Shown piece after piece: positions 15,534 through 25,194 of a stretch of 64,000 nt of DNA; the stretch's first letter is position 1; the number at the start of each line of letters is the position of its first letter. A program made the translations under genes and the position numbers. Source of the stretch: Phyllobacterium chamaecytisi. GTDB taxonomy: Bacteria > Pseudomonadota > Alphaproteobacteria > Rhizobiales > Rhizobiaceae. The notes beneath the pieces were generated by a model, which was not told the origin of the DNA, searched no databases, and was given only the letters and a program-made list of their open reading frames with translations. Location of the stretch: the NCBI RefSeq assembly GCF_020164455.1, contig NZ_JAIQWW010000004.1, positions 1 to 64,000 of the forward strand. Direction: 5' to 3'.

Positions 15534-17798
15534 TTAATTCACCTGTTTTGCCGATTTATCGGTCTCTGCTTCGACCGGCGTAACGGTCTGTGTGGTTGGA
15601 AAAGTCATGCGGATCATGGCGCCCCGGCCCCCGTAAAAATCTTCCGGCGCGTCATGCAATTCGAGGTGTCCAGCGTGGTCCTCGACAATCTTTTTGACGA
15701 TAGCAAGACCAAGTCCGGTACCCTTTTCGCGGGTCGTCATGTAGGGCTCGAGCAGTCGCTGGCGGTGTTCGCGCGGCAGGCCTTTGCCATTATCAAGTAT
15801 CTCCACGACGATCGCCGCATCATCCTGTCTGGATCTGACAAGAATGTGTCCGTTCGCATGAGTCTCTTTCACAATGGATTCAACGGATTCAGCGGCGTTC
15901 TTGATAACATTTCCGAAAGCCTGTCCCATCAAACGACTGTCAAACTGACCGATGAGCGGGGTATTGCCAAAGTCGCGCTCGAAACGGATATCGCTGCGGC
16001 TGACTTCGACGAGGAACGAGGCCTCGCGCAGAGCTTCGCGCAAATCCATCGTTTTGATCTCCGGCTTGGGCATACGTGCGAAGGACGAAAATTCATCGAC
16101 CATGCGGCCTATATCACCGACCTGCCGAATGATCGTTTCGGTACATTGGTCGAAAACTTCCCGATCTTCAGTAATCACCTTGCTATAGCGGCGGCGCAGG
16201 CGTTCAGCCGAAAGTTGGATCGGCGTCAGGGGATTCTTGATCTCGTGAGCGATGCGCCTTGCAACGTCAGCCCATGCAGACGAACGCTGCGCCTCGACCA
16301 GATCGGTGATATCATCCACAGTCACAACGTAGGAATGATCAATCGATTCAGCGTCTTCTACGGTAATCTGGACATTGAAGGTCCGTGCGCTGCCGCGACG
16401 CGACATGGTCACCTGCTCGCGATAGACGGAGCGGCCCGTTGCATGCGCGACTTCGAAAACCAGTCCGATCTCCGGAACGAGCGCAGTCAGGTTCTTGCCA
16501 ATCGCGGTTGCCGGGTCGAGCGATAGCATCGTTTCAGCAGACCGGTTGACAATGCCTATGACACCATCACCATTCACACTGATGACGCCAGCGGTCACAC
16601 CTGAAAGCACGGCTTCGGAGAACCGTCGCCGCTCATCGATCTGATCTTTGGCGGCAACGAGATCACTGCGCTGAGTCCCCAACTGCCGAACCATTGTGTT
16701 GAACGTCTGCGAAAGAGAACCAATGTCCCCGTCATTGCGATGTACAGGAACCGAGACATCGAGATTACCAGTTGCCACATCATCAGCTGCACCAATCAAC
16801 AGCCGAATGGGGCGCACGAGCCTGTCCGCAACCGCTATGCCAGTCCAGATAGCCGATAGGAGCAGCGTCAGGGTCAGGCCGAAATAGAGCAGTGCAAAAA
16901 GGATCTGCGTGGTTACCCCGTCGCCGGCGGATGCCTGCTCGTCAGCGGTTCGTTTCTCCATCAATCGGCTCGAACTGAGGATGTCCGCATCGACGGGCCT
17001 GACGGTATAAAGAAACAGACCCGGTATTTCTCGCATCATGATGACTGCACTGAGAAGATTGGTTTGTTCTGGCGGAATAAGCACGGGCTTGCCGTCCGAT
17101 GCAGTCTCCAACACCGACCTTGCTATTGCAGGTATGGCGATATCGGTCTTGATGTCGGCGCGCACAGCGGTTTCACCATTTGACCTGACAAGTGATGCGC
17201 CAAGAAGCCCCCGCCCCAGCGCCTGTTGCGTGAGTAAACGCGTAAATCCGCTGCGATCGAGATTATAAAGCGTGCGCTGGTTATCAAGGTCATTGACCAT
17301 TTCCAGCGTCGTGCCTTGCAAATTGCGTGCACTTTCCTGGATGTAGGAATTGGCAAGGCTGATCGACGAATTCACGATGGTCGTACTTCGCATCTCGAAC
17401 CAGCGGTCAAGTCCAAGATCGAGTGTAATGGACGCGACGATAGCGACGATCATTGCCGGCACGGCGGCGACGAGCGAAAACAGCACGATTAGACGCACGT
17501 GCAGGCGAGATGCGGCTTTCCCGCGTGTTCTGGCTCGCGCAATGCGGTAGGCTTCGCGTCCAATAAGCATCATGAGCGCCGCGATGAGAGCGGCATTGAT
17601 ACTTGTAAGCAGCAACGTAGTCTGGCTGTCCGGGTGGATCGGCGTCATTCCGGTCAAGATCAGAAAAGTGACGCCCGTGGTGAGAAGCGCGAGAACAACC
17701 GTGGCAATTCCGGCCCTTGAATAAAACTTCTGTATGCCGCCGCTTGTTGCGCCAGCTGCCGAATTTCCAGATAGGTTGACCGAATTCGATAAAAGCAT
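15534..17798 (-). CDS. ntrY: Sensor histidine kinase NtrY
   Basis: The 754-residue membrane kinase has three to four N-terminal transmembrane helices, a periplasmic sensor region (about residues 110-290), a HAMP linker after a further helix (LLYFGLTLTLLLSAIWTG), a PAS domain, the HisKA box [17 protein letters not shown], and a HATPase domain ending with GTGLGLAIVKKI. It phosphorylates NtrX and in relatives responds to nitrogen and oxygen or redox conditions. ATG 17798 has an AAGGAAT site. It is separated from ntrC by about 3.6 kb of accessory genes here, so it probably has its own promoter in the 279-bp gap upstream (17799-18077), where I see no further gene. Confidence 0.97.
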   Translation of the reverse strand: MLLSNSVNLSGNSAAGATSGGIQKFYSRAGIATVVLALLTTGVTFLILTGMTPIHPDSQTTLLLTSINAALIAALMMLIGREAYRIARARTRGKAASRLHVRLIVLFSLVAAVPAMIVAIVASITLDLGLDRWFEMRSTTIVNSSISLANSYIQESARNLQGTTLEMVNDLDNQRTLYNLDRSGFTRLLTQQALGRGLLGASLVRSNGETAVRADIKTDIAIPAIARSVLETASDGKPVLIPPEQTNLLSAVIMMREIPGLFLYTVRPVDADILSSSRLMEKRTADEQASAGDGVTTQILFALLYFGLTLTLLLSAIWTGIAVADRLVRPIRLLIGAADDVATGNLDVSVPVHRNDGDIGSLSQTFNTMVRQLGTQRSDLVAAKDQIDERRRFSEAVLSGVTAGVISVNGDGVIGIVNRSAETMLSLDPATAIGKNLTALVPEIGLVFEVAHATGRSVYREQVTMSRRGSARTFNVQITVEDAESIDHSYVVTVDDITDLVEAQRSSAWADVARRIAHEIKNPLTPIQLSAERLRRRYSKVITEDREVFDQCTETIIRQVGDIGRMVDEFSSFARMPKPEIKTMDLREALREASFLVEVSRSDIRFERDFGNTPLIGQFDSRLMGQAFGNVIKNAAESVESIVKETHANGHILVRSRQDDAAIVVEILDNGKGLPREHRQRLLEPYMTTREKGTGLGLAIVKKIVEDHAGHLELHDAPEDFYGGRGAMIRMTFPTTQTVTPVEAETDKSAKQVN

Positions 17799-18077
17799 TG
17801 CTGTCGTGATTCCTTACACGTGGCACTCATGCAACACATTGTGGCGGAAATGCAACGTTTTGTCTTGGTTCAACATGGAATATTCAACACTCACCACAAT
17901 TGCAGGATCTGTGTCGGGGCCAACCTCGCGTCAATTTGTTGTTACAGGTTCATATCGGCATTTCAAAATTGACAAAACGGCTTACGACTGTGGAGACATC
18001 GTCCATTTGCCGCGTTGGCAAGAGCCGCCTGCAACAGGCTCCAACGTTCGTGCTTAGACTAAATATGGAGAACTGAG

Positions 18078-19052
18078 ATGGAATATGTACGTTTCGGAAA
18101 CACCGGCCTGGAAGTCTCGCGGATATGTCTCGGGTGCATGAGTTACGGTGAGCCTGATCGCGGCAACCATGCCTGGACGCTTTCAGAAGAAAAAAGCCGG
18201 CCATTCATCAAACAAGCGCTGGAACTTGGTATCAATTTTTTCGATACGGCGAATGTTTATTCGGACGGCTCCAGCGAAGAGATCATTGGCCGTGCGCTGA
18301 ACGATTTCAGTACGCGCGAAGAAGTTGTCATCGCCACAAAAGTGAACAGCCGGATGCGCCAAGGGCCAAATGGCGCGGGCCTTTCCCGCAAAGCCATCTT
18401 CGCGGAAATCGATGCGAGCTTGCGCCGGCTGGGCACTGACTATGTCGACCTCTACCAGATCCATCGCTTTGACTACGAAACGCCTATCGAAGAGACATTG
18501 GAAGCTCTTCATGAAGTCGTGAAATCCGGCAAGGCGAGGTATATCGGGGCATCTTCCATGTATGCCTGGCAGTTCGCTCAAATGCTTGCGACCTCTAGTC
18601 AGAAAGGATGGACACGCTTCGTTTCCATGCAAGACTACGTGAACCTCCTCTATCGCGAGGAAGAGCGGGAAATGTTACCGCTCTGCAAGGCCGAGGGCAT
18701 TGCCGTCATTCCATGGAGCCCCCTCGCCCGCGGCCGGCTTACGCGTGACTGGGACGAAACGAGCGCCCGTTCTGAAACCGACGAATTCGGCAAAACGCTT
18801 TATGCCGGTACTGAAGATGCTGACAAGAAGGTTGTAAGTGCAGTTGCAAAAATAGCAGAGCAACGGAAACTGCCACGCGCGCAAATAGCACTTGCCTGGG
18901 TTCTGACCAAGGTTACTTCGACTATAGTTGGCGCTACGAAAGCATCACATCTAGATGATGCTGTTGCGTCTCTTCAAATAAAATTATCTGACGATGAAAT
19001 TGCTGCGCTAGAAGCGCCCTATATTCCGCATCGCGTCATGGGTTTTGTTTGA
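18078..19052 (+). CDS. Aldo/keto reductase
   Basis: The 324-residue protein is a full-length AKR barrel with the catalytic tetrad visible: Asp56 and Tyr61 in FFDTANVYSDG, Lys88 in IATKVN and His129 in YQIHRFD. The C-terminal NADPH-binding part contains GATKASHLDDAVAS. It resembles the YajO/IolS-like subgroup of NADPH-dependent aldehyde and ketone reductases. A GGAGAACTGAG ribosome site precedes ATG 18078. It is first in a run of accessory genes between ntrY and ntrC; its substrate cannot be told from sequence. Confidence 0.92.
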   Translation: MEYVRFGNTGLEVSRICLGCMSYGEPDRGNHAWTLSEEKSRPFIKQALELGINFFDTANVYSDGSSEEIIGRALNDFSTREEVVIATKVNSRMRQGPNGAGLSRKAIFAEIDASLRRLGTDYVDLYQIHRFDYETPIEETLEALHEVVKSGKARYIGASSMYAWQFAQMLATSSQKGWTRFVSMQDYVNLLYREEEREMLPLCKAEGIAVIPWSPLARGRLTRDWDETSARSETDEFGKTLYAGTEDADKKVVSAVAKIAEQRKLPRAQIALAWVLTKVTSTIVGATKASHLDDAVASLQIKLSDDEIAALEAPYIPHRVMGFV

Positions 19053-19242
19053 TAGAAAATAGTTTTGCATTCTTTTGCGATAGTTCCAGCCGCGAGCGCG
19101 TTTATAAAACATGTGGCTGAAATAATTTGCCTCAGATGAACATCCGATAAAAAATAACAACAGTTAAAATTACACTCTTCGTAAAGAGCTTTCCTTATGG
19201 TCCTGTCGATATATGGAGTAAGAACACACTCGGCGGACGGCA

Positions 19243-20031
19243 ATGACGACCTACGATTTATGGATGACGAAATTCGGCGACTTGCCACCTTTAAAACAGG
19301 TCGCGATCATGGTCGGCATGGCGATTGCTGCCTCGGATTTGCTCACGGTTCTTTTCTTTTTGGTCGTAAGACTGGATCGTCTCGATGTGGCGCTCATCGT
19401 CACAACAATCATTGTTATTATCGTGAGCGTCCCGCTCGGCGCTTTTCTCGTCGGGCTTAACTATCGTCTCAAGCAAACCGCTCTAAGACTCGACCTCGCT
19501 CTGCGCAAAGATGATCTCACCGGCCTCTCGAACCGCAACGAATTCTACATGCAGGCGCAGAAACAGATTGCCTTGTGCGACCGGGAAAAAAGTGCCGGTG
19601 CAGTCCTCTATATCGATGCTGATCATTTCAAGTCGATCAATGACCGGTACGGCCACGCCGTTGGAGACGGGGTGCTGCAGGAGATTGGAATCCTTATCCG
19701 GTCCACCATCGGTGAGTGGGATTTCGCCGCGCGGTTCGGCGGTGAGGAGTTCGCCATTTTCCTGACGGGTGCGGATCTTGGAAAGGCCGATTGGATATCG
19801 CATCGGGTGCTCACAGGTGTTCGGGATATCTCAAAATATCTCGGGATAAGCGATCTCGACGTCACGGTAAGCGTCGGGATATCAATCCACCGACCTGGAC
19901 AGGATCTGGAGGAGGCGTTGGTTGCTGCTGACAAGTGCCTCTATGCAGCGAAGAACCAGGGGCGGAACCGCATAGTTCATGCCGACGAGAGTCCCCCCAC
20001 AATTTTCGAACCCAAGCTTCGCAAGATTTAG
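19243..20031 (+). CDS. Membrane-anchored diguanylate cyclase (GGDEF domain)
   Basis: The 262-residue protein has two N-terminal membrane helices (about 21-42 and 49-71) and a C-terminal GGDEF domain with DDLTGLSNR and the intact active-site motif GGEEF at 156-160, so it should make c-di-GMP. The inhibitory I-site, RxxD just before the motif, reads GEWD, so the Arg is missing and product inhibition is probably weak or absent. No EAL domain or periplasmic sensor is present. The 190-bp upstream gap is AT-rich and may hold its promoter; the ribosome site is weak (GGCGGACGG). Confidence 0.92.
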   Translation: MTTYDLWMTKFGDLPPLKQVAIMVGMAIAASDLLTVLFFLVVRLDRLDVALIVTTIIVIIVSVPLGAFLVGLNYRLKQTALRLDLALRKDDLTGLSNRNEFYMQAQKQIALCDREKSAGAVLYIDADHFKSINDRYGHAVGDGVLQEIGILIRSTIGEWDFAARFGGEEFAIFLTGADLGKADWISHRVLTGVRDISKYLGISDLDVTVSVGISIHRPGQDLEEALVAADKCLYAAKNQGRNRIVHADESPPTIFEPKLRKI

Positions 20032-20164
20032 CGACCGGGTGGCCTTGAAAAAGAGAGGCCGCGACGTATTTGCGCTTGGCACGCTACAATGTCACAACTC
20101 CATTCTAAATTTCATCTCGATCATAGATTCTGCTAGTTCTGAAATGCTTCAAAGGAGCACGCCT

Positions 20165-20674
20165 ATGTCATTATCCATGCACAAGATTTCCGTTCCGGCA
20201 TTTGTCCGTGGTTTCTCCGTTCTTTCGTCGTTGATCGACAAGGCTGAGGCATTCGCTGAGGAGAAGAAAATTGCTCCGGCTGTTCTCGTCAACGCGCGTC
20301 TGGCGCCGGATATGCTGCCGTTCTCCGGCCAAATCCAGCGGGCTAGTGACACATCGAAGGGCGTAATCGCCCGCCTGACGTCAATCGAAGTTCCGAAATT
20401 CCCCGATGAGGAAGCGGATTTTGCCGAGTTGCGAGAACGCATAGCCAAGACAGTTGCATTTTTAGAGAGCGTCGATCCTTCAACGCTCGATGGCACTGCA
20501 GATAAGGAAGTTACGCTGAAATTCGGCAAGTTGGGGATAACGCTGAGCGGCGAAGACTACATTCAGAAATTCGTCCTGCCGAACTTCTATTTTCATGTCA
20601 CGACAGCTCAAAACATTCTGCGCCACAACGGCGTGCCTGTCGGGAAACTCGACTACCTTGGCTCATTGGGTTGA
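20165..20674 (+). CDS. DUF1993 family protein
   Basis: The 169-residue protein begins MSLSMHKISVPAFVRGFSVLS and has the DUF1993 layout: an alpha-helical fold with the conserved N-terminal SVPxFxRGL pattern, the DMLPFSGQIQRASD block, and a C-terminal NFYFHVTTAQNILRHNGVPVGKLDYLG segment (shortened), which resembles DinB-like helical bundles. No function is established for the family. A perfect AAAGGAG site lies 6 nt before ATG 20165. The gene is followed by a strong palindrome at 20687-20721. Confidence 0.88.
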   Translation: MSLSMHKISVPAFVRGFSVLSSLIDKAEAFAEEKKIAPAVLVNARLAPDMLPFSGQIQRASDTSKGVIARLTSIEVPKFPDEEADFAELRERIAKTVAFLESVDPSTLDGTADKEVTLKFGKLGITLSGEDYIQKFVLPNFYFHVTTAQNILRHNGVPVGKLDYLGSLG

Positions 20675-20686
20675 ACGTCAAGCCTG

Positions 20687-20721
20687 AATGATTGTGGCCG
20701 GCATTGCCGGCCACAATCATT
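20687..20721. terminator. Perfect 16-bp palindrome, probable bidirectional terminator
   Basis: The arms 20687-20702 and 20706-20721 are perfectly complementary over 16 bp, with a 3-nt ATT loop; the core is GTGGCCGGC / GCCGGCCAC. It lies in the 61-bp gap between the convergent DUF1993 and YfbU genes, the expected place for a shared terminator. No clear U-run follows on either strand, so it may act as an mRNA-stabilising hairpin instead. Confidence 0.7.
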
Positions 20722-20735
20722 TGTATCTGTGCAGG

Positions 20736-21212
20736 TCAAGCGACCAGATGTTCGATCTGGTCAGCGGAAAGCTCGCGCTTCCTGCCGATTTCGTCCCATC
20801 GCTTCAGCATGGTGCGATATTTTTTGAGCTGCAGTTCCGGCCGATTGTCAGGGCTGTTCGAGACTTCCAGCGGGAACTTCAGGATGTTGCTGAGGAAGTC
20901 GGCATAAGCGAAACGCTCGTCAGGCTGGCCGGAGCCAAAGCCAACAAACTCCGTTTTGCCCGGCATGTTGCTGGCCGCACCCCCACTTGAAGCCTTTATT
21001 GCGCGGAACAGCGCAAGGATGTCGTCCATTTCCTGGGCCTCTTCCTTGCTCAGTGTCGTCGTTGAAATTCCGAGATCCTCATAAAGACTCTCGAAACCCT
21101 TCTCCACGACTTCCTGATGCCGCGCGTAGAGGCTCGATTTTTGAGGATCAAGCTTCTTCAAGATTTCGTACTGATTGAACAACATCAATCGTTCTGCAAA
21201 ACTGAACACCAT
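20736..21212 (-). CDS. YfbU family protein
   Basis: The 158-residue protein aligns by eye with E. coli YfbU from the start: AERLMLFNQYEILKKLDP, then EVVEKGFESLYEDL, VGFGSG and the C-terminal LKRWDEIGRKRELSADQIEHL. The family is helical and of unknown function, and is best known from gammaproteobacteria. A GGAGGTGC site precedes ATG 21212. The 200-bp gap to ntrC (21213-21412) is AT-rich and should hold this gene's promoter and the end of the ntrBC transcript; I see no further gene in it. Confidence 0.85.
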   Translation of the reverse strand: MVFSFAERLMLFNQYEILKKLDPQKSSLYARHQEVVEKGFESLYEDLGISTTTLSKEEAQEMDDILALFRAIKASSGGAASNMPGKTEFVGFGSGQPDERFAYADFLSNILKFPLEVSNSPDNRPELQLKKYRTMLKRWDEIGRKRELSADQIEHLVA

Positions 21213-21412
21213 GCACCTCCGTATGATCCAATGGCAATTCGGCGCTAACCGATTGCGTTTAATTCACGAGATTTCTGGTGATTACTCTGCACATACTCAC
21301 CTTAAAAAGGCTCTGTTGCAGTAGTTACAATTTTATCTTCTATTGATATTGTTAGAACTGGTGAATCATTTGATAATACTTAATGATTTCTTAAAGAGCA
21401 AAGGCCGCCTGT

Positions 21413-22873
21413 TCAGCGTTCGCTCTTGGTGCTCTTGTAGATGTTGACGCCCAGTTCGCGGATTTTCTTACGCAATGTATTGCGATTGAGTCCCAGCAAT
21501 TCGGCAGCCTTGATCTGGTTCCCATGTGTCGCCGTCAGGCAAGAAAGGATAAGTGGATACTCCATCTCCTCCAGCACGCGCTGATAAAGACCGACGGGTG
21601 GTAGGTCGTCCCCATAGGAAAGGAAGTAGCGCTGCATGTTCAGTTCGACCGCCTGGCCGATAGTTACATCCTGGTCCGCCATCGAATTCGACGATGGCTC
21701 GGTTGGCCGCAGGTCGGCCTTGAGTTCCGCCTCGATGACGTCCGCATTGATCTCTTCCTGGGGATAGAGAGCGGCAAGACGGCGGACGAGGTTTTCCAGT
21801 TCGCGCACGTTACCTGCCCAAGGGTAACGCCGCATAAGATCGAGGCCATCAGCCATGATACGTTTTTCAGGCAGACCGTCTTTCGCTGCCATCTTGAAAA
21901 AATGGCGCACGAGATCCGGAATATCTTCGCCGCGTTCGCGTAAGGGTGGCAGGCGCAGCGGCACGACATTGAGACGATAGTACAGATCTTCGCGGAAAAG
22001 GCCTTGATTGATCAGGGTGCGCAGATCCTTATTGGTGGCAGCAACAATGCGCACGTCGGTCTTGATCGGTGTGCGCCCGCCGACGGTCATATATTCACCC
22101 TGCTGCAACACGCGCAAAAGCCGCGTTTGTGCTTCCATCGGCATATCGCCGATTTCGTCGAGGAACAGCGTGCCGCCATCCGCCTGTTCGAACCGTCCGC
22201 TCGACCGGTTCTGCGCGCCAGTGAAAGCCCCGCGCTCATGGCCGAACAATTCTGACTCGATAAGGTCACGCGGAATCGCTGCCATATTGATGGCGACGAA
22301 CGGACCTTTGCGCCGGCGGCCATATTCATGCAGAGCCTTCGCCACCAGCTCCTTGCCGGTACCGGACTCACCGGAAATCATCACCGTCAGATCGGTTTGC
22401 ATCATGCGCGCCAATACCCGATAAATGTCCTGCATCGCTGGCGAGCGGCCGACCAGCGGCATTGTATCGGGTTGCTCGTCGGCAGCCCATTTTTCCGGCT
22501 TTTTCTTCGGTTCCGAAAGTGCTCGACCAACGATGCTGACCAGTTCCGTCAGATCGAACGGTTTGGGCAAATATTCGTAGGCTCCCGCCTCAGAGGCACG
22601 AATGGCGGTCATGAAGGTGTTTTGCGCACTCATGACGATGACGGGCAGATCGGGTCGCGATTTTTTGATGCGTGGCAGGAGATCGAAAGCGTTTTCATCG
22701 GGCATCACCACATCGGTGATTACGAGATCGCCATCGCCCGCCGATATCCAGCGCCACAGGGTGGCTGCATTCGACGTTATGCGGACGTCATAACCTGCAC
22801 GGGAGAGCGCCTGATTGAGGACCGTTCTGATTGCTGCGTCGTCATCTGCGACGAGAATACTGCCCAAACTCAT
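21413..22873 (-). CDS. ntrC: Nitrogen regulation response regulator NtrC
   Basis: The 486-residue protein is a classical sigma-54 activator: receiver with acceptor Asp54 (VITDVVMP), AAA+ domain with Walker A GESGTGKE (168-175), the sigma-54 contact loop GAFTGA at 215-220, and a Fis-type helix-turn-helix near the C-terminus ([20 protein letters not shown]). Phosphorylated by NtrB, it activates nitrogen-scavenging genes such as glnII and amt. It follows ntrB with a 2-nt gap and belongs to the dusB-ntrB-ntrC operon. Confidence 0.98.
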   Translation of the reverse strand: MSLGSILVADDDAAIRTVLNQALSRAGYDVRITSNAATLWRWISAGDGDLVITDVVMPDENAFDLLPRIKKSRPDLPVIVMSAQNTFMTAIRASEAGAYEYLPKPFDLTELVSIVGRALSEPKKKPEKWAADEQPDTMPLVGRSPAMQDIYRVLARMMQTDLTVMISGESGTGKELVAKALHEYGRRRKGPFVAINMAAIPRDLIESELFGHERGAFTGAQNRSSGRFEQADGGTLFLDEIGDMPMEAQTRLLRVLQQGEYMTVGGRTPIKTDVRIVAATNKDLRTLINQGLFREDLYYRLNVVPLRLPPLRERGEDIPDLVRHFFKMAAKDGLPEKRIMADGLDLMRRYPWAGNVRELENLVRRLAALYPQEEINADVIEAELKADLRPTEPSSNSMADQDVTIGQAVELNMQRYFLSYGDDLPPVGLYQRVLEEMEYPLILSCLTATHGNQIKAAELLGLNRNTLRKKIRELGVNIYKSTKSER

Positions 22874-22875
22874 GA

Positions 22876-24030
22876 TCAGGATCCTGCTTTCTTCGTATAT
22901 GGACTGTCGTCTGCATGGTCGTCATCAAGCGGACCGCTCTGCCATGCGGGCATGAGAATTCTGAATGTCGTCTTGCGCGGTACGGAATCGCATTCGATGA
23001 CGCCGCCATGGTCCCCGACAATCTTGGCGACCAAAGCGAGGCCAAGCCCGGAACCATTCGGCTTTGTGGTTATGAACGGGTCGAACAGATGCGGCATAAT
23101 ATCGGGCGTCACACCCGCACCCGTGTCCGAAACGCAAAATTCGAGCGGCAGCGACACTCGGGTGCGCATACCTGGAACCGACAGGCGAATACCTGGACGG
23201 AACGCGGTTGAGAGTGTGATTTCGCCTGGCTCGTTGGCGCCGATGGATTCGGCTGCATTTTTTACGAGATTGAGGAACACCTGAACAAGCTGATCGCGAT
23301 TTGCGAACACATAAGGCAGCGACGGATCATAGTCCTCGTGAAACTTGATATGGCTGGCAAATCCGTTCTTGGCGATGGCTTTGACGTGATCGAGCACCAC
23401 GTGAATATTCACCGCTTCCCGTTCTATCGGGCGTTCGTCGGAAAAAACTTCCATACGATCGACGAGTGACACGATCCGGTCGGTCTCATCGGTGATCAAC
23501 CGTGTCAGCGCCCTGTCATCGTCAGAAAGGCCGGTCTCAAGCAATTGCGCTGCTCCCCGGATGCCAGAGAGCGGGTTCTTGATTTCATGCGCCAGCATGG
23601 ATGCAAGGCCAGTAACCGAACGCGCCGCGCCGCGATGCGTCATCTGCCGATCGAGTTTTTCCGCCATCGAGCGTTCCTTGAAAAGAATGACGATCGAACC
23701 CGGCGATTCACTGACGGGAGTGACATAGAGATCGACAATCCGGTCCTGGCCGAGCCGCGGTGACGAGACATCGACGCGGTACTCGTTCACTGGCGACGGG
23801 TTTTCGCGCACTTGCTTGACCAGCGCCAGCAGTGGGCTGCCGAACGGCAGCAGCATATCGAGCGTGTTGCGGCTCAAAATGTTGGCGCTTGAGCGGAAGA
23901 ACGCTTCAGCATCGGCGTTGGCATAAGAAATATAACCTGCATCATCGAGCATGATCACCGGGTGCCGGATCGAATTCAGGACGATGCCCGCCAACCGGTC
24001 GCCCAGCATAGATTTATCCGATGCTGTCAT
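22876..24030 (-). CDS. ntrB: Nitrogen sensor histidine kinase NtrB
   Basis: The 384-residue cytoplasmic kinase has an N-terminal PAS domain (about 15-120), the HisKA box with His148 in [17 protein letters not shown], and a HATPase domain with NLVKNAAE and the [15 protein letters not shown] lid. It phosphorylates and, with PII, dephosphorylates NtrC. ATG 24030 shares one base with the dusB stop (TGATG), so translation is coupled; this start gives the family's normal N-terminus. Confidence 0.98.
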   Translation of the reverse strand: MTASDKSMLGDRLAGIVLNSIRHPVIMLDDAGYISYANADAEAFFRSSANILSRNTLDMLLPFGSPLLALVKQVRENPSPVNEYRVDVSSPRLGQDRIVDLYVTPVSESPGSIVILFKERSMAEKLDRQMTHRGAARSVTGLASMLAHEIKNPLSGIRGAAQLLETGLSDDDRALTRLITDETDRIVSLVDRMEVFSDERPIEREAVNIHVVLDHVKAIAKNGFASHIKFHEDYDPSLPYVFANRDQLVQVFLNLVKNAAESIGANEPGEITLSTAFRPGIRLSVPGMRTRVSLPLEFCVSDTGAGVTPDIMPHLFDPFITTKPNGSGLGLALVAKIVGDHGGVIECDSVPRKTTFRILMPAWQSGPLDDDHADDSPYTKKAGS

Positions 24031-25019
24031 CAGGCCACCTTCCTCATTTCTTCTGTATTTGTGAGCGCAGCGTGGAGACGTCGTGCAACGTGCTGGGGAT
24101 TGGTTTCGGTCATGATCGATGCGCGGACAAGGGGCCCTACGTCGCATCCGTGTTTGTCGAGATACCAGCCAAGATGTTTGCGCGCATGGCGAATACCCGT
24201 GGCTTCGCCGTAATGCGAGAGCATCGCTTCGTAATGCGCGACTGCATAATCGGCGATCATGTGGCTGGCATCTGGTTCGTTTCCGTGAACGATCGTTCCT
24301 GGTAGCCAAGGTTGACCGTAAGATCCGCGGCCTACCATGACCGCATCGGCACCCGAGGCCTCTAGGATTGCCTTTGCATCGTCACGGTTAAGAACATCGC
24401 CATTAGCCACGAGAGGGATCGAAATGGCGTCCTTGACAGCTCGAATAGCGTGCCAATCAGCTTTGCCTTCGTAGAACTGGCAGCGCGTGCGGCCATGCAC
24501 GGTGATCATCTTGATACCGGCCTGCTCTGCACGCGCAGCTAGCTCCGGCGCATTGATACTATCGTCATCCCAGCCGAGCCGCATTTTCAACGTAACCGGA
24601 ATCTGCACAGCACCGATTGTTGCTTCAACCAGTGTCAACGCATGATCGAGATCGCGCATGAGTGCCGAGCCCGACAAGCCACCCGTTACCTTTTTGGCCG
24701 GGCAACCCATGTTGATATCGACGATATGAGCGCCCTCGCCTTCGGCGATCCTCGCTGCTTCAGCCATCCATCGCGTTTCACGGCCTGCGATCTGCACAAC
24801 GTGCGTGCCCAATCCATCACCCCTGAGGCGCAACAGGTTGCCGCGTTCGCGCGTGCAAAGCTCTGCACTTGCAACCATTTCCGAGACGACCATGCCGGCT
24901 CCGGCCTGCCACGCCAACCGGCGAAACGGCAGGTCAGAGACGCCAGACATCGGCGCCAGAAACACGCGGTTACGCAAATGTACCCCGCCGATATCCAGTG
25001 GTTGATCCAATTCGATCAC
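24030..25019 (-). CDS. dusB: tRNA-dihydrouridine synthase DusB (NifR3)
   Basis: The 329-residue flavoprotein has the Dus TIM barrel with [12 protein letters not shown] near the N-terminus, the [14 protein letters not shown] block with the catalytic Cys, and the FMN-binding GRGSYGQPW. It reduces uridine to dihydrouridine in tRNA. The start is taken as GTG 25019, which gives a VIELDQPL N-terminus matching relatives and has AGGCAG upstream. In this order (dusB-ntrB-ntrC) it is the conserved first gene of the operon in alphaproteobacteria. Confidence 0.95.
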   Translation of the reverse strand: MIELDQPLDIGGVHLRNRVFLAPMSGVSDLPFRRLAWQAGAGMVVSEMVASAELCTRERGNLLRLRGDGLGTHVVQIAGRETRWMAEAARIAEGEGAHIVDINMGCPAKKVTGGLSGSALMRDLDHALTLVEATIGAVQIPVTLKMRLGWDDDSINAPELAARAEQAGIKMITVHGRTRCQFYEGKADWHAIRAVKDAISIPLVANGDVLNRDDAKAILEASGADAVMVGRGSYGQPWLPGTIVHGNEPDASHMIADYAVAHYEAMLSHYGEATGIRHARKHLGWYLDKHGCDVGPLVRASIMTETNPQHVARRLHAALTNTEEMRKVA

Positions 25020-25194
25020 GCGATTCTGCCTGTTTCGTATGCAATTTCGTAATAGCCTATCCTTTAGACACGTCCGTGCCTCTTCGCAAGGCATTGCGTA
25101 CAGCGAATGGCCGGATTTCGACCCGGTCGTTGCTAAAGTTCTGGTCTTTCCGTTTGGCAAAGGGTAACGCAGTCTGCATCGAACGGAGAGAAGC

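Noticed and set aside
20076-20091. TTGGCACGCTACAATG upstream of the DUF1993 gene as a second sigma-54 promoter
   Set aside because: The -24 half (TTGGCACG) is good, but the -12 half reads AATG instead of TTGC and lacks the invariant GC.
21213-21412. Small RNA or extra gene in the AT-rich yfbU-ntrC gap
   Set aside because: No terminator-like hairpin with a T-run, no conserved promoter pair and no convincing open frame could be found.
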